A stretch of 64,000 nt of DNA, from positions 1-64,000 of the forward strand of contig NZ_BAFP01000271.1 in the NCBI RefSeq assembly GCF_000308455.1. The letters are read 5' to 3'. The first letter of the stretch is position 1. Each line of letters opens with the position of its first letter. This stretch comes from Nocardia abscessus NBRC 100374. GTDB lineage: Bacteria > Actinomycetota > Actinomycetes > Mycobacteriales > Mycobacteriaceae. Below the pieces are notes generated by a model that made no database searches, was not told the DNA's origin, and was given only the letters and a program-made list of their open reading frames with translations. The position numbers and the translations under genes are program-made. This document shows positions 44,751 to 52,652 of the stretch, in pieces.

Positions 44751-44769
44751 TGTGAGGCAGATCACTCCA
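44751..44769. promoter_or_regulatory. Crp-like palindrome upstream of the ECF41-type promoter
   Basis: TGTGA-GGCAGA-TCACT resembles the Crp/GlxR operator TGTGA-N6-TCACA. The 17-mer TGAGGCAGATCACTCCA within it recurs identically at 58780-58796, at the same distance from a second ECF41-type promoter. Confidence 0.45.
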
Positions 44770-44820
44770 AAGGTGTCAACACTTCGGCGGAATGGTTCGG
44801 CCGATGGATTCAGCAGCGTT

Positions 44821-44970
44821 TCAGCTGACCCAGCGGTCGTAGTTCCGTCGGAGGGAGCCGGGGGAATAGTGGCGGAGGGTTCTGGTCGAAGTGATCGCGA
44901 GCACGGTCTCGGCGAGGTCGATGAGCGAGTCGCTTTCCTGCCAGATCCGCTCCGAGGGGTCAGTGCCAAG
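44821..44970 (-). pseudogene. C-terminal gene remnant of unknown family
   Basis: A 150-bp stretch with strong coding codon use on the minus strand ends in HYSPGSLRRNYDRWVS and a TGA. It lies 3' of the carboxylesterase gene in a different frame and has no start codon or preceding domain of its own. It is probably the tail of a lost gene; the family is not recognised. Confidence 0.3.
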
Positions 44971-44972
44971 AC

Positions 44973-46520
44973 TCAGTGGGCATGAGGTAGGTCCAGGATG
45001 CCGAATCGGTGTGCGGCCCAGATGCGGCGGGAGCGTTCTTCGGGGTAGGGCTGGGTGGTCGGCTCTGCGCTGTAGACGCGGGTGGTTCGCGTGTGTGGAT
45101 CGTACGGTGCCCAGCCGGGTTTGCCGGTGGACGCGAAGCTCACCCAGTCGGTGCGCATGCGGTGGGCAACGTGGCTGATTTCGTTCGCGGCGTTCGGGTG
45201 GGCGGACCGGTGGCCGCGTACCTCGTCGGGGCTGAGAGTGCCGAATATGAGCAGGAAGTCGAGGCAGTGCGAGGCGCCTTGTTCCCGATTGAAGCTCCAA
45301 CAGAGTTCGTAGAGCCAGATGGGTCCGCCGCCGGTGTGCGCGGCGTCGGCGAGGTGCAGGCTGGGCATCCGGAACAGCCAGTCGGTGTTGACGAGGTCGT
45401 ACAGCTGCCCAGGGGTGGCGGCAGGGTAGGCGGTGCCGTAGTCGCTGTCGGTGTCCGTGGTGGGTGTGAGGTGGGTGAATGCTGCGGACATTCGCGCATC
45501 GGTGGGCGCACCTCCGGGCCGCGAGGTGTACAGCCGGTATTCGTCGCGGGTGTGCCCGACGAGCAGGTCGATGTCACGCGCGGCGCCATGCGCGAGTGCG
45601 CGCCATGGTGCGTCCGGGAGCAGGTCGCCGTCGACGATGGGTGAGAACGGTGTGGGAGTGAGCGCCATGGGGCCCCAGGATTCGACGTATTCCGGCATCT
45701 GCTGGATCACGGAGTCCGTCGCGTCGGTCAGTGCGCGTGGTGGGAGACCGGCCAGCTCGCCGATCGTGGCACGCACGCCGAGTTGCGCGGCGATGGTCGC
45801 GGAGATCGTGGCGGCGAGCCGTTCGGAGAAGTAGGTGCCGGGCATGCTCTGACTGATCGCGCGGCGAAACAGTCCGGCTGCCATCGGCATGACCAGCAGG
45901 GCGGCAATGCACGCTCCGCCGGCGGACTGACCGAAGACGGTGACGTTGTCCGGATCGCCGCCGAACGCGGCGATGTTGTCCTGGACCCATCGCAGCGCGG
46001 CGATCTGGTCGAGAATGCCGCGGTTGTCCGGGGCTCCGGTGATGTGGGCGAAGCCTTCCATGCCGACGCGATAGTTCATGCTGACCATCACCACGCCGGA
46101 CCGGGCGAGGGTCGCGCCGTCGCAGTGCGGGCTGGCGGAGTTGTTCTCCAGGTAGGTGCCTCCCTGGATCCACACCATCACCGGCAGTGCCGCCGCGCCG
46201 AGGTCGGGTGACCAGACGTTGAGAGTCGAACAGTCGTCGGAACCGTCATCGGTGCTGCCGGACGCCGCCGACATCACCGAACCGGTATGGCGGGCCTGAG
46301 GAACCGGTGGACCGAACTCCAGTGCGTCGCGGACACCATCCCACCGCCGGACCGGGACGGGAGCTCCGAACCGATGTGCGCCGAACGGTGGCTCTGCATA
46401 GGGGATACCTCGAAAGACCGCGACATCGCCCTCCCACCTGCCACGCACCGCGCCCGCAACCGTACCGATCTCAGGTCCGTCTTTTGACGAAACATTCTGA
46501 CGCTCAGTTGAATTCGGCAT
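44973..46520 (-). CDS. Carboxylesterase/lipase family protein
   Basis: A type-B carboxylesterase of about 515 residues. The N-terminal FRGIPYAEPPFG, the oxyanion region MVWIQGGTYLENNS, the nucleophile elbow FGQSAGGA (Ser about 200) after GGDPDNVTV, and a C-terminal His region are visible. Cytoplasmic, since no signal peptide is found. It hydrolyses carboxylic esters of unknown nature. Start 46520 or an in-frame GTG further upstream cannot be separated; no ribosome binding site is clear. Confidence 0.8.
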   Translation of the reverse strand: MPNSTERQNVSSKDGPEIGTVAGAVRGRWEGDVAVFRGIPYAEPPFGAHRFGAPVPVRRWDGVRDALEFGPPVPQARHTGSVMSAASGSTDDGSDDCSTLNVWSPDLGAAALPVMVWIQGGTYLENNSASPHCDGATLARSGVVMVSMNYRVGMEGFAHITGAPDNRGILDQIAALRWVQDNIAAFGGDPDNVTVFGQSAGGACIAALLVMPMAAGLFRRAISQSMPGTYFSERLAATISATIAAQLGVRATIGELAGLPPRALTDATDSVIQQMPEYVESWGPMALTPTPFSPIVDGDLLPDAPWRALAHGAARDIDLLVGHTRDEYRLYTSRPGGAPTDARMSAAFTHLTPTTDTDSDYGTAYPAATPGQLYDLVNTDWLFRMPSLHLADAAHTGGGPIWLYELCWSFNREQGASHCLDFLLIFGTLSPDEVRGHRSAHPNAANEISHVAHRMRTDWVSFASTGKPGWAPYDPHTRTTRVYSAEPTTQPYPEERSRRIWAAHRFGILDLPHAH

Positions 46521-46653
46521 CGGTACATAGTCGCCATCAATCTGAGAACTCGCCACCGATTTGCCCCGGGTCAGGACACGTCCGCTACGGCCTGAGCAAC
46601 GCACCGGTCACGAGGTCGTCACTTTCGCATTCGTGGAGTGTGGGTGTCGTTGG

Positions 46654-49461
46654 TCAGCGTGGAAGTTTCCGGTTGACCAGTTGTTCCGCCTGTCGACGAT
46701 GTTCCGGCGCACCGTCGGACGCCGTGGCACTTGCGTGCCGAGCCGCGGCCAGCCGCGCCAGCGCGGCCTCGGTGAAGACCGACAACCCCAGGTCGGGGTT
46801 GTACCCGTGGATTTCCTTGACATCGAGGTCGGCCAGGAAATACAGGATCTCCCTCGAGACCACCTGCCCAGGGACCAGCACCGGGAAGCCGGGTGGGTAG
46901 GGGACGACGAAGGTCGCGGACACCAGGACCTTCCCCTTGGCGATCCGTCGCCCGGCCTCGCCGAGCAGAACGTGTTCGCGGTCGGACTCCTCGTACCCGG
47001 CGTAGAAGGCCGACCGCATGTCGCCGAACGAGCTGGCGCCGTCGGGACGAAACGCGCTGTCGAACTCGCTGAAGTCGGGCAGCGCAGGCAGATCCTCGGT
47101 GATCTCGGCCACCCGGCGCTGTTGCAGGGCGCGATCGGCCTTCCCGGCCGCGCTCCGGTTGCTCTCGAAGTCGGCGGCCACCCGCCGCAGCACGTCGAGC
47201 AAGTAGTGCACGCTCGACCAGGTGACGCCGATGGTGAAGATCAACAGCACACTGTTGATCGAGGTCTTGTTGAGCTGGATGCCGAATCGGTCCATCAGGA
47301 TCTTCTCGCGGAAGTCGTACCCGTTCATGCCGGTCTCGCCGATGAACAGGGTGACCCGTGTCGGGTCGAGCACGAACTGATCGGACCGCCACGCCTCGTT
47401 CCACTCTGCCAAGCCACCCTGCCTGACCTGCCGGTACGAGCTGACCGCAGACGGCCGGAACTCCTCGGGTACCAGGTCGTCCTCGTCGAGGATGCGGAAC
47501 CACTTGCCGATCAGCCGGTCTTTGCGCACGCGGTGACGGAACACCAGCGCCATGTCGTAGACGTTGCGGACCAGCTGGAAGCCCTCGAGGTCGACCTGCC
47601 GCCGCGCCAAATCCAACGACGCCAGCAGTTGCTGGTTCGGTGAGGTCGAGGTGTGGGTCAAGAACGCCTCGGTGAACGCCTCGCGGACGAGAGCCTTGAA
47701 ATCCTGGTCGTGGATATGGATCATCGACGCCTGCCGAAGCGCCGACAGCGACTTGTGGGTGGAATGCGTCGCGTACGCGCGTACCCGCGCACGCCCGGGA
47801 TCGGGAAGCAGCCGGTGGTTGCTCCACTCCGCACGGTCGACCCCCTGTATCGACGCACGCCACCTGCGGTACTCCTCGGCGTACCCGGGGGAGGACAACG
47901 CCGATTCGAGTTGCCCGGCGGCAACCATCGCGGTCCGCTGTCGGGCCCACGGCACCGCGGTGGCGAACGCGTACCACGCCTCGTCCCACAAGAAGCAGAT
48001 GTCCGGCTTGATCGCCAGGACCTCCTCCATTACGCGCCGCGGGTTGTAGACGATGCCGTCGAAAGTGCAATTGGTCAGCAGCAGCATGCGCACTCGGTCC
48101 AGTTGGCCGGCCGCCTCGAGGTCCAGCAGCGCCTTCTTGATGGTGTGCAGCGACACGGCTCCGTAGATCGCGTACGGCGCGAGCGGGTAGGCGTCCAGGT
48201 ACATCGGGTACGCCCCGGCGAGCACCAGGCCGTAGTGGTGCGACTTATGGCAATTGCGGTCGATCAGGACGATGTCGCCCGGCCGGGTCAGGGCCTGCAC
48301 GACAATCTTGTTCGCGGTGGATGTCCCGTTGGTGACGAAATACGTCTGATCGGCACACCACGTCTCGGCGGCTTTGTCCATCGCCGCCCGGATCGTGCCG
48401 TGCGGGTCCAGTAGTGAGTCCAGCCCGCCGGAGGTGGACGACGTTTCGGCCATGAAGATGTTGCGGCCATAGAACTCGCCCATGTCCTGCAGCGACTTGG
48501 AGTTGAAGATGCTGGCGCCACGCGCGACGGGAAGGGCGTGGAACTGGCCGACCGGCGCGGCCGCATAGGCACGCAGGGCGTCGAAAAACGGTGTGGCGAA
48601 ACGGCTCCGGACCCCGGCGAGCACCGTGCTGTACAGGTCGGTGACGTCGTTGAGCCGATAGAACGTGCGATCGTAGACGTTCGGCTCGTCCTCGCTCTCC
48701 GCGGCGATCGACTCGTCGGTGAGCAGATACAGGTCGATATGTGGCCGCAGCTCCCTGATCCACTCGCCACATTCGATCCAGTCGTGGGTGCGCTCGCTCG
48801 CGGCCACGTCCTCGTTGGCGCCGAGCAGCGTGGTCATCAACGGCACCCGGTCGCGGGAACGAAGCGGCAGGTCATGCCGGATGATCGCCGCTTGAATCTC
48901 GCCGTTCAACGCGACGGCGGTGATGGCGTCCTCGATGCTCGAAACGACGAGCAATTCGAACTGCACATCGTCCGACGGGTCGCGAAGCGCACGCAGGCTC
49001 TCCGCCAGGCCCTCGGGAGCCTCGGGCGGGGAATCGTCGCCGAGCAGAACGGTGTAGAACTTCTGCTGTTTGGCCCGTGCCACGAGCTCCTGATCGGCCA
49101 ACGGCGCGTACATGTCGAACACAGCCGCGCGGTCGCCGTACTCGGAGAGCAGGCGCACGGCCAGCGACACTTCCTCGGTGAGTCGCACCGTCGCGAGATC
49201 GGCGAGATATCCGCGAAACGCCGCCAGTCTCGCCGCGCCCGGGTACAGCCAGTACCGCTCGAAGGCGGCGAGACGATCGAGGAGGCGCCGCACCCGGGCG
49301 ACTTCGTGGGTGGTGTCCAGCCCGGCACGGTTGACATCGGCGAGCCGACGGCACACGTCGTCGAGCAGATTCCACGTGTCGATTCGCGAGTACGACGGGT
49401 TCGCTACCGCCGCCAGCGCGGAAACGCTGAGCCCCCTCGGGCGCTCGCCGTCCCGGTGCAT
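46654..49461 (-). CDS. PLP-dependent amino acid decarboxylase (Orn/Lys/Arg type, Rv2531c-like)
   Basis: A 935-residue fold-type I decarboxylase. The PLP-binding lysine is in ATHSTHKSLSALRQ (about residue 555), the region FVTNGTSTANKIV and DEAWYAF bind the cofactor, and the C-terminal domain has the family PYPPGFPVLVPG. An N-terminal extension of about 250 residues resembles the receiver-like wing domain. Bacterial LdcC/AdiA are 710-760 residues; the mycobacterial Rv2531c type is about 950. It would decarboxylate lysine, ornithine or arginine, often for acid resistance. The real substrate is unknown. Confidence 0.85.
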   Translation of the reverse strand: MHRDGERPRGLSVSALAAVANPSYSRIDTWNLLDDVCRRLADVNRAGLDTTHEVARVRRLLDRLAAFERYWLYPGAARLAAFRGYLADLATVRLTEEVSLAVRLLSEYGDRAAVFDMYAPLADQELVARAKQQKFYTVLLGDDSPPEAPEGLAESLRALRDPSDDVQFELLVVSSIEDAITAVALNGEIQAAIIRHDLPLRSRDRVPLMTTLLGANEDVAASERTHDWIECGEWIRELRPHIDLYLLTDESIAAESEDEPNVYDRTFYRLNDVTDLYSTVLAGVRSRFATPFFDALRAYAAAPVGQFHALPVARGASIFNSKSLQDMGEFYGRNIFMAETSSTSGGLDSLLDPHGTIRAAMDKAAETWCADQTYFVTNGTSTANKIVVQALTRPGDIVLIDRNCHKSHHYGLVLAGAYPMYLDAYPLAPYAIYGAVSLHTIKKALLDLEAAGQLDRVRMLLLTNCTFDGIVYNPRRVMEEVLAIKPDICFLWDEAWYAFATAVPWARQRTAMVAAGQLESALSSPGYAEEYRRWRASIQGVDRAEWSNHRLLPDPGRARVRAYATHSTHKSLSALRQASMIHIHDQDFKALVREAFTEAFLTHTSTSPNQQLLASLDLARRQVDLEGFQLVRNVYDMALVFRHRVRKDRLIGKWFRILDEDDLVPEEFRPSAVSSYRQVRQGGLAEWNEAWRSDQFVLDPTRVTLFIGETGMNGYDFREKILMDRFGIQLNKTSINSVLLIFTIGVTWSSVHYLLDVLRRVAADFESNRSAAGKADRALQQRRVAEITEDLPALPDFSEFDSAFRPDGASSFGDMRSAFYAGYEESDREHVLLGEAGRRIAKGKVLVSATFVVPYPPGFPVLVPGQVVSREILYFLADLDVKEIHGYNPDLGLSVFTEAALARLAAARHASATASDGAPEHRRQAEQLVNRKLPR

Positions 49462-49662
49462 GTCGTCCGTTTCGCCCTCCGATCAGTGGGCGAAGCGATC
49501 CGTCGAATCCGACAAGATCACTCCGGAACATTCATCCCTGCAAATATTGTGCCCCGTCGTCGACCAAATTCCTAGCTAACATCCAGCGACCTGGAGTGGC
49601 GCAAGACCGACGCGCCCATGGGGCGGAAGTTCGCCCGCACGCGTGGCGTGGACTGCCGGTGC

Positions 49663-49688
49663 GTACCAATGGTGTGTACCATAGGTAC
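49663..49688 (+). promoter_or_regulatory. Palindromic operator with embedded leaderless promoter
   Basis: Arms GTACCAATGGT and ACCATAGGTAC (10 of 11 positions pairing, 4-nt spacer) end at the base before the ATG at 49689. TACCAT at 49677-49682 lies at -12 to -7, so the palindrome contains the -10 element. This is a typical autoregulated TetR arrangement. Confidence 0.65.
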
Positions 49689-50252
49689 ATGCCGCTTCCT
49701 CGCTTTCATCGCCTCCCGCCGGAACGACAACGCGCCATCATCGACGCCGCGAAGACCGAGTTCGCGCATCACGGACCGGAAGGGGCGTCGTACAACACGA
49801 TCATCGCCAACGCCGGCATCTCGAAAAGCTCGGCCTACCAGTATTTCGACGGGAAAGAAGACATACTCGCGCTGGTGCTGTCGGATGTCTCCGACCGGCT
49901 GCGAGAACAGTTGGGGGAGTGGGTAGCTGCCGGCACTTCCGACGCGTTCTGGACGCGTCTGCGCGAGGGCTCGGCCGCGCTGGTCCGTTTCCTCCGGGAC
50001 AACCCACTGGACCTCGCGCTGGCCGACGCCGCAATCGCCCGTATGCCCGCCGGGCACGAGCAGTCGTGGCTCGGCGCCGTGATCGCCAACGGCATCGAAC
50101 TCGGCATCGTCCGCACGGACGTGGACAGCGGGCTGCTGACCGCGGCGTCCGCGGCCGTTCTGCGCGCCGGTGACCACTGGGCGCTGACCAGCGGCGGCGA
50201 CCCTGATCAGATATTCGGTCTTCTGGCCGGATTGTGGGCGCCTCGTGCGTAG
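49689..50252 (+). CDS. TetR family regulator, leaderless
   Basis: A 187-residue regulator. The helix-turn-helix spans residues about 14-62 (KTEFAHHGPEGASYNTIIAN, then GISKSSAYQYFDGKEDIL). The C-terminal domain is of the TetR ligand type. The start codon abuts its operator, with no leader. It may control the overlapping downstream gene and the decarboxylase across the intergenic region. Confidence 0.8.
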   Translation: MPLPRFHRLPPERQRAIIDAAKTEFAHHGPEGASYNTIIANAGISKSSAYQYFDGKEDILALVLSDVSDRLREQLGEWVAAGTSDAFWTRLREGSAALVRFLRDNPLDLALADAAIARMPAGHEQSWLGAVIANGIELGIVRTDVDSGLLTAASAAVLRAGDHWALTSGGDPDQIFGLLAGLWAPRA

Positions 50253-50925
50253 GGATCTCCAAGCGGATTGGGCGATCCCGGCAACACGACCGGGATGGGC
50301 GGGGCGCCTGGAGCGGTTCATGGGACCCGGGAAGACCCGAGCCGAATCGGCCGTCGAATACATCGGCGGTGCCGTGTGTGTGATTCTGCTCGTAACATAC
50401 TGCTGGACAAGGGCTTCCGATCGCAGCGTGGTGGAGGTCGGGGCGCTCGCCGTCATTGCGTGCGACTTGGTCGGCGGCGTGCTCACCAACGCGACGAACT
50501 CGGCGAAACGCTGGTACCACCGCACCGGCTCCTCGCGGGGCCGTTTGGCATTCGTCGCGGTTCACACCGTGCACCTCGCGGTGGTGGGATTTCTACTCCT
50601 CGGCGATCCGGCCTGGTTCGTGGCCAATACGCTGCTACTGCTCGGGTCCGCGTTGCTGATCGAATCCGTGCAGGCCGCCTTGCGCCGCCCGGTCGCCATG
50701 GCGGCCTACATGACCGTGTTCCTGATCAACCTGATCGCGTTCCCGGTACCGGCGCTGCTGGCCTGGTTCGTCCCGCTGTTCTATCTCAAATTGCTGATCT
50801 GCCATTTGATCCCGGAGGTCCCCACGCGTCACCCTCGCCAGATTTCGAGGACGCGGTCGACGGTGGGACGGATCCGGGCCCTGGCCTCCGGGCGGGGGAT
50901 ACCGCTCATGAGGAGTTCGTCGTAG
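50245..50925 (+). CDS. Membrane protein, hypothetical
   Basis: A 226-residue protein with five predicted helices (GAVCVILLVTYCW, AFVAVHTVHLAVVGFLLLG, NTLLLLGSALLIESV and others). GTG 50245 overlaps the TetR stop by 8 bp, so it is coupled to the regulator and may be its target, for instance an efflux or sensor component. The last 32 residues overlap the convergent DUF2293 gene by 97 bp. Confidence 0.55.
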   Translation: MRRDLQADWAIPATRPGWAGRLERFMGPGKTRAESAVEYIGGAVCVILLVTYCWTRASDRSVVEVGALAVIACDLVGGVLTNATNSAKRWYHRTGSSRGRLAFVAVHTVHLAVVGFLLLGDPAWFVANTLLLLGSALLIESVQAALRRPVAMAAYMTVFLINLIAFPVPALLAWFVPLFYLKLLICHLIPEVPTRHPRQISRTRSTVGRIRALASGRGIPLMRSSS

Positions 50926-51860
50926 TCGGTGTCGCGGTGGCGGATGGAGGCGATGACGGCGAGGGTGAGCGCTTCGGAGGAGAGAAGCTTGGCTGCCGCG
51001 GTGCGGCCTACGCGGCCGCTGCCGCGCGCGGCGGCGTGTTCGGCGATCTCGGTGGCCCGGTCGCCGGGGCAGCCGGGGAACAGTCGCCGGATCTCGTCGG
51101 ACATGCGGGCGCAGTATTCGACGTCCTGGGCGGCGCGGCGGACGCGGTCGCGTTCGCGGCGGCGGGCGCGGGCATCGTCGTCGGCCAGGCATTGCTGTTC
51201 GGCGCGGGCGAGGGCGCCCTCCTCGACGAGGATGCCCAGCCGTTCGTAGCGTTTGCGCCGCCGGTTGAAGCGGACCACGACGGCAGCGAGGGTGCTCTCC
51301 TTCTTGGCGCGGCGGCTCAGCGCCGCGTTCCCGGCGGGCAGGAACTCCAGATGGTCGAGGTCCGAACAGGTCAGGCACAGCGCCCCGGCCGCGGAGGTGA
51401 TCAAATATGGCCCGGTTTCGGCGCATTCGGCGCACGTCCATGGCTCCACGGCCTCGACTACCGTCAGATCCGGGACCTGGTTCTGGCGTTGGACGACCTG
51501 TTCGCGCCGCGCCGGGCTGAGCTCCGCCGAGAGCCAGTGCACGCGGAAAGCCTCGTCTTCGCCGTCGTCGACGAACCGCAGCGGCTCGCGATCACGTCCG
51601 CTCGACAGATACGCCGCGGTGCTCGCGGTGAGCCCGTGCTCGCGGGCCCACTCGCCCAGCAGCTCCGCCGCCTCCCGCATTCGTCGCCCGTCCACTGCCG
51701 TGACCCGCTCCAACGACGGCACCTGCCCGTGGCGCCAGCGATCGACTTGACGGGATCGCACCCACCCCAGAACACCGAATACATCGACCGCCGACACATA
51801 TTTGCGTTGGGCCAGCGTTGCTTGCGCAGCCTCGACCACGCGCCGCCGCAGCTTGGACAC
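50829..51860 (-). CDS. DUF2293 domain protein
   Basis: A 343-residue protein ending in a DUF2293 domain (RVGRTAAAKLLSSEAL, then the DELLMSGIPR segment). A zinc-finger-like CAECAETGPY...CLTCSDLDH motif lies in the middle (about 142-166). Function unknown; the fingers and Arg-rich content suggest nucleic acid contact. It overlaps the convergent membrane-protein gene by 97 bp. Confidence 0.65.
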   Translation of the reverse strand: MSKLRRRVVEAAQATLAQRKYVSAVDVFGVLGWVRSRQVDRWRHGQVPSLERVTAVDGRRMREAAELLGEWAREHGLTASTAAYLSSGRDREPLRFVDDGEDEAFRVHWLSAELSPARREQVVQRQNQVPDLTVVEAVEPWTCAECAETGPYLITSAAGALCLTCSDLDHLEFLPAGNAALSRRAKKESTLAAVVVRFNRRRKRYERLGILVEEGALARAEQQCLADDDARARRRERDRVRRAAQDVEYCARMSDEIRRLFPGCPGDRATEIAEHAAARGSGRVGRTAAAKLLSSEALTLAVIASIRHRDTDYDELLMSGIPRPEARARIRPTVDRVLEIWRG

Positions 51861-52038
51861 GGGTTCGAACCCTAGCGCACGCCGCGGGCGGACTGGGCGA
51901 TCGCCCGGACCGGCAGCGGGACCCGAAGCACCTGGGCAAGCTCGGGTTCCGAGCGTTATAGTCGGCCCAATCGTGGGCGCGGCGCGGGAGGGGAACCCTG
52001 GTGGACGTTGTCGACGGCAGTCGCACCTGAACGCGACG

Positions 52039-52368
52039 CTACGGCGACTTTGTCAGGCCGCGAACCTGTGGCCATGCCTCGGCAAGTGCGAGTAACCGGC
52101 GCAGCTCCGCGTTGAGGTCCCGCGCCCCCGGTTGGACTTGGTGCCGGGGCGTGAACCGGCTCGCGCTCGGGGGGTGCCCGGCAGCTTTGGTCGCAATGGC
52201 CTCGGCGATGCGGCGGGCAGAGATATGCGGGTCGCCGCCGGTGGCGGCCAGATCGTCGGGGCTTTCGCTGTAGCGCTTGAGATGCAGCAGGCTGTCGCGA
52301 ATCTCGACCGTCATGCGGTGCAGACGGACGGCCGGGTCGATTCGGCCGTTGCGGTCGCGCTGCCTCAT
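52039..52368 (-). CDS. Short DUF6545-like fragment
   Basis: A 109-residue protein whose core RLHRMTVEIRDSLLHLKRY resembles the cytoplasmic DUF6545 (MAB_1171c-type) domain normally attached to a polytopic membrane protein. Here the membrane part is absent, so it is either a stand-alone domain or a truncated gene. ATG 52368 was chosen; the frame is open further upstream but that part looks non-coding. Confidence 0.45.
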   Translation of the reverse strand: MRQRDRNGRIDPAVRLHRMTVEIRDSLLHLKRYSESPDDLAATGGDPHISARRIAEAIATKAAGHPPSASRFTPRHQVQPGARDLNAELRRLLALAEAWPQVRGLTKSP

Positions 52369-52652
52369 CTTGATTCGCTCGCTATTCGAGCCGGCTCTTG
52401 CGCTGGTAGTACCCGCTCCGAGCAAAGGCGGGGAATCGATCCCGACATGCGGCTCGGGTTCTGGAGACCGCGACGGTGAGTGGAGATTGCCCGAAAGTGC
52501 AGTCGGGGCGCGCACTGCAGTCATGATCGTCCGTTGGGCCGCGCCGGCGGTCCGGCCCGGGGAGCGAGTGCGGTCAGGCGATCCCGCCCCGCCCTCGTAC
52601 TTGCGCCGCCCGCCCGGCTATTGGACGGGTCACCGGTACACGGAACGGTGGT

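Noticed and set aside
51861..51872. GGGTTCGAACCC, the sequence of a tRNA T-arm
   Set aside because: No acceptor, D or anticodon stem can be formed around it on either strand. It is a simple palindrome just upstream of the DUF2293 gene.
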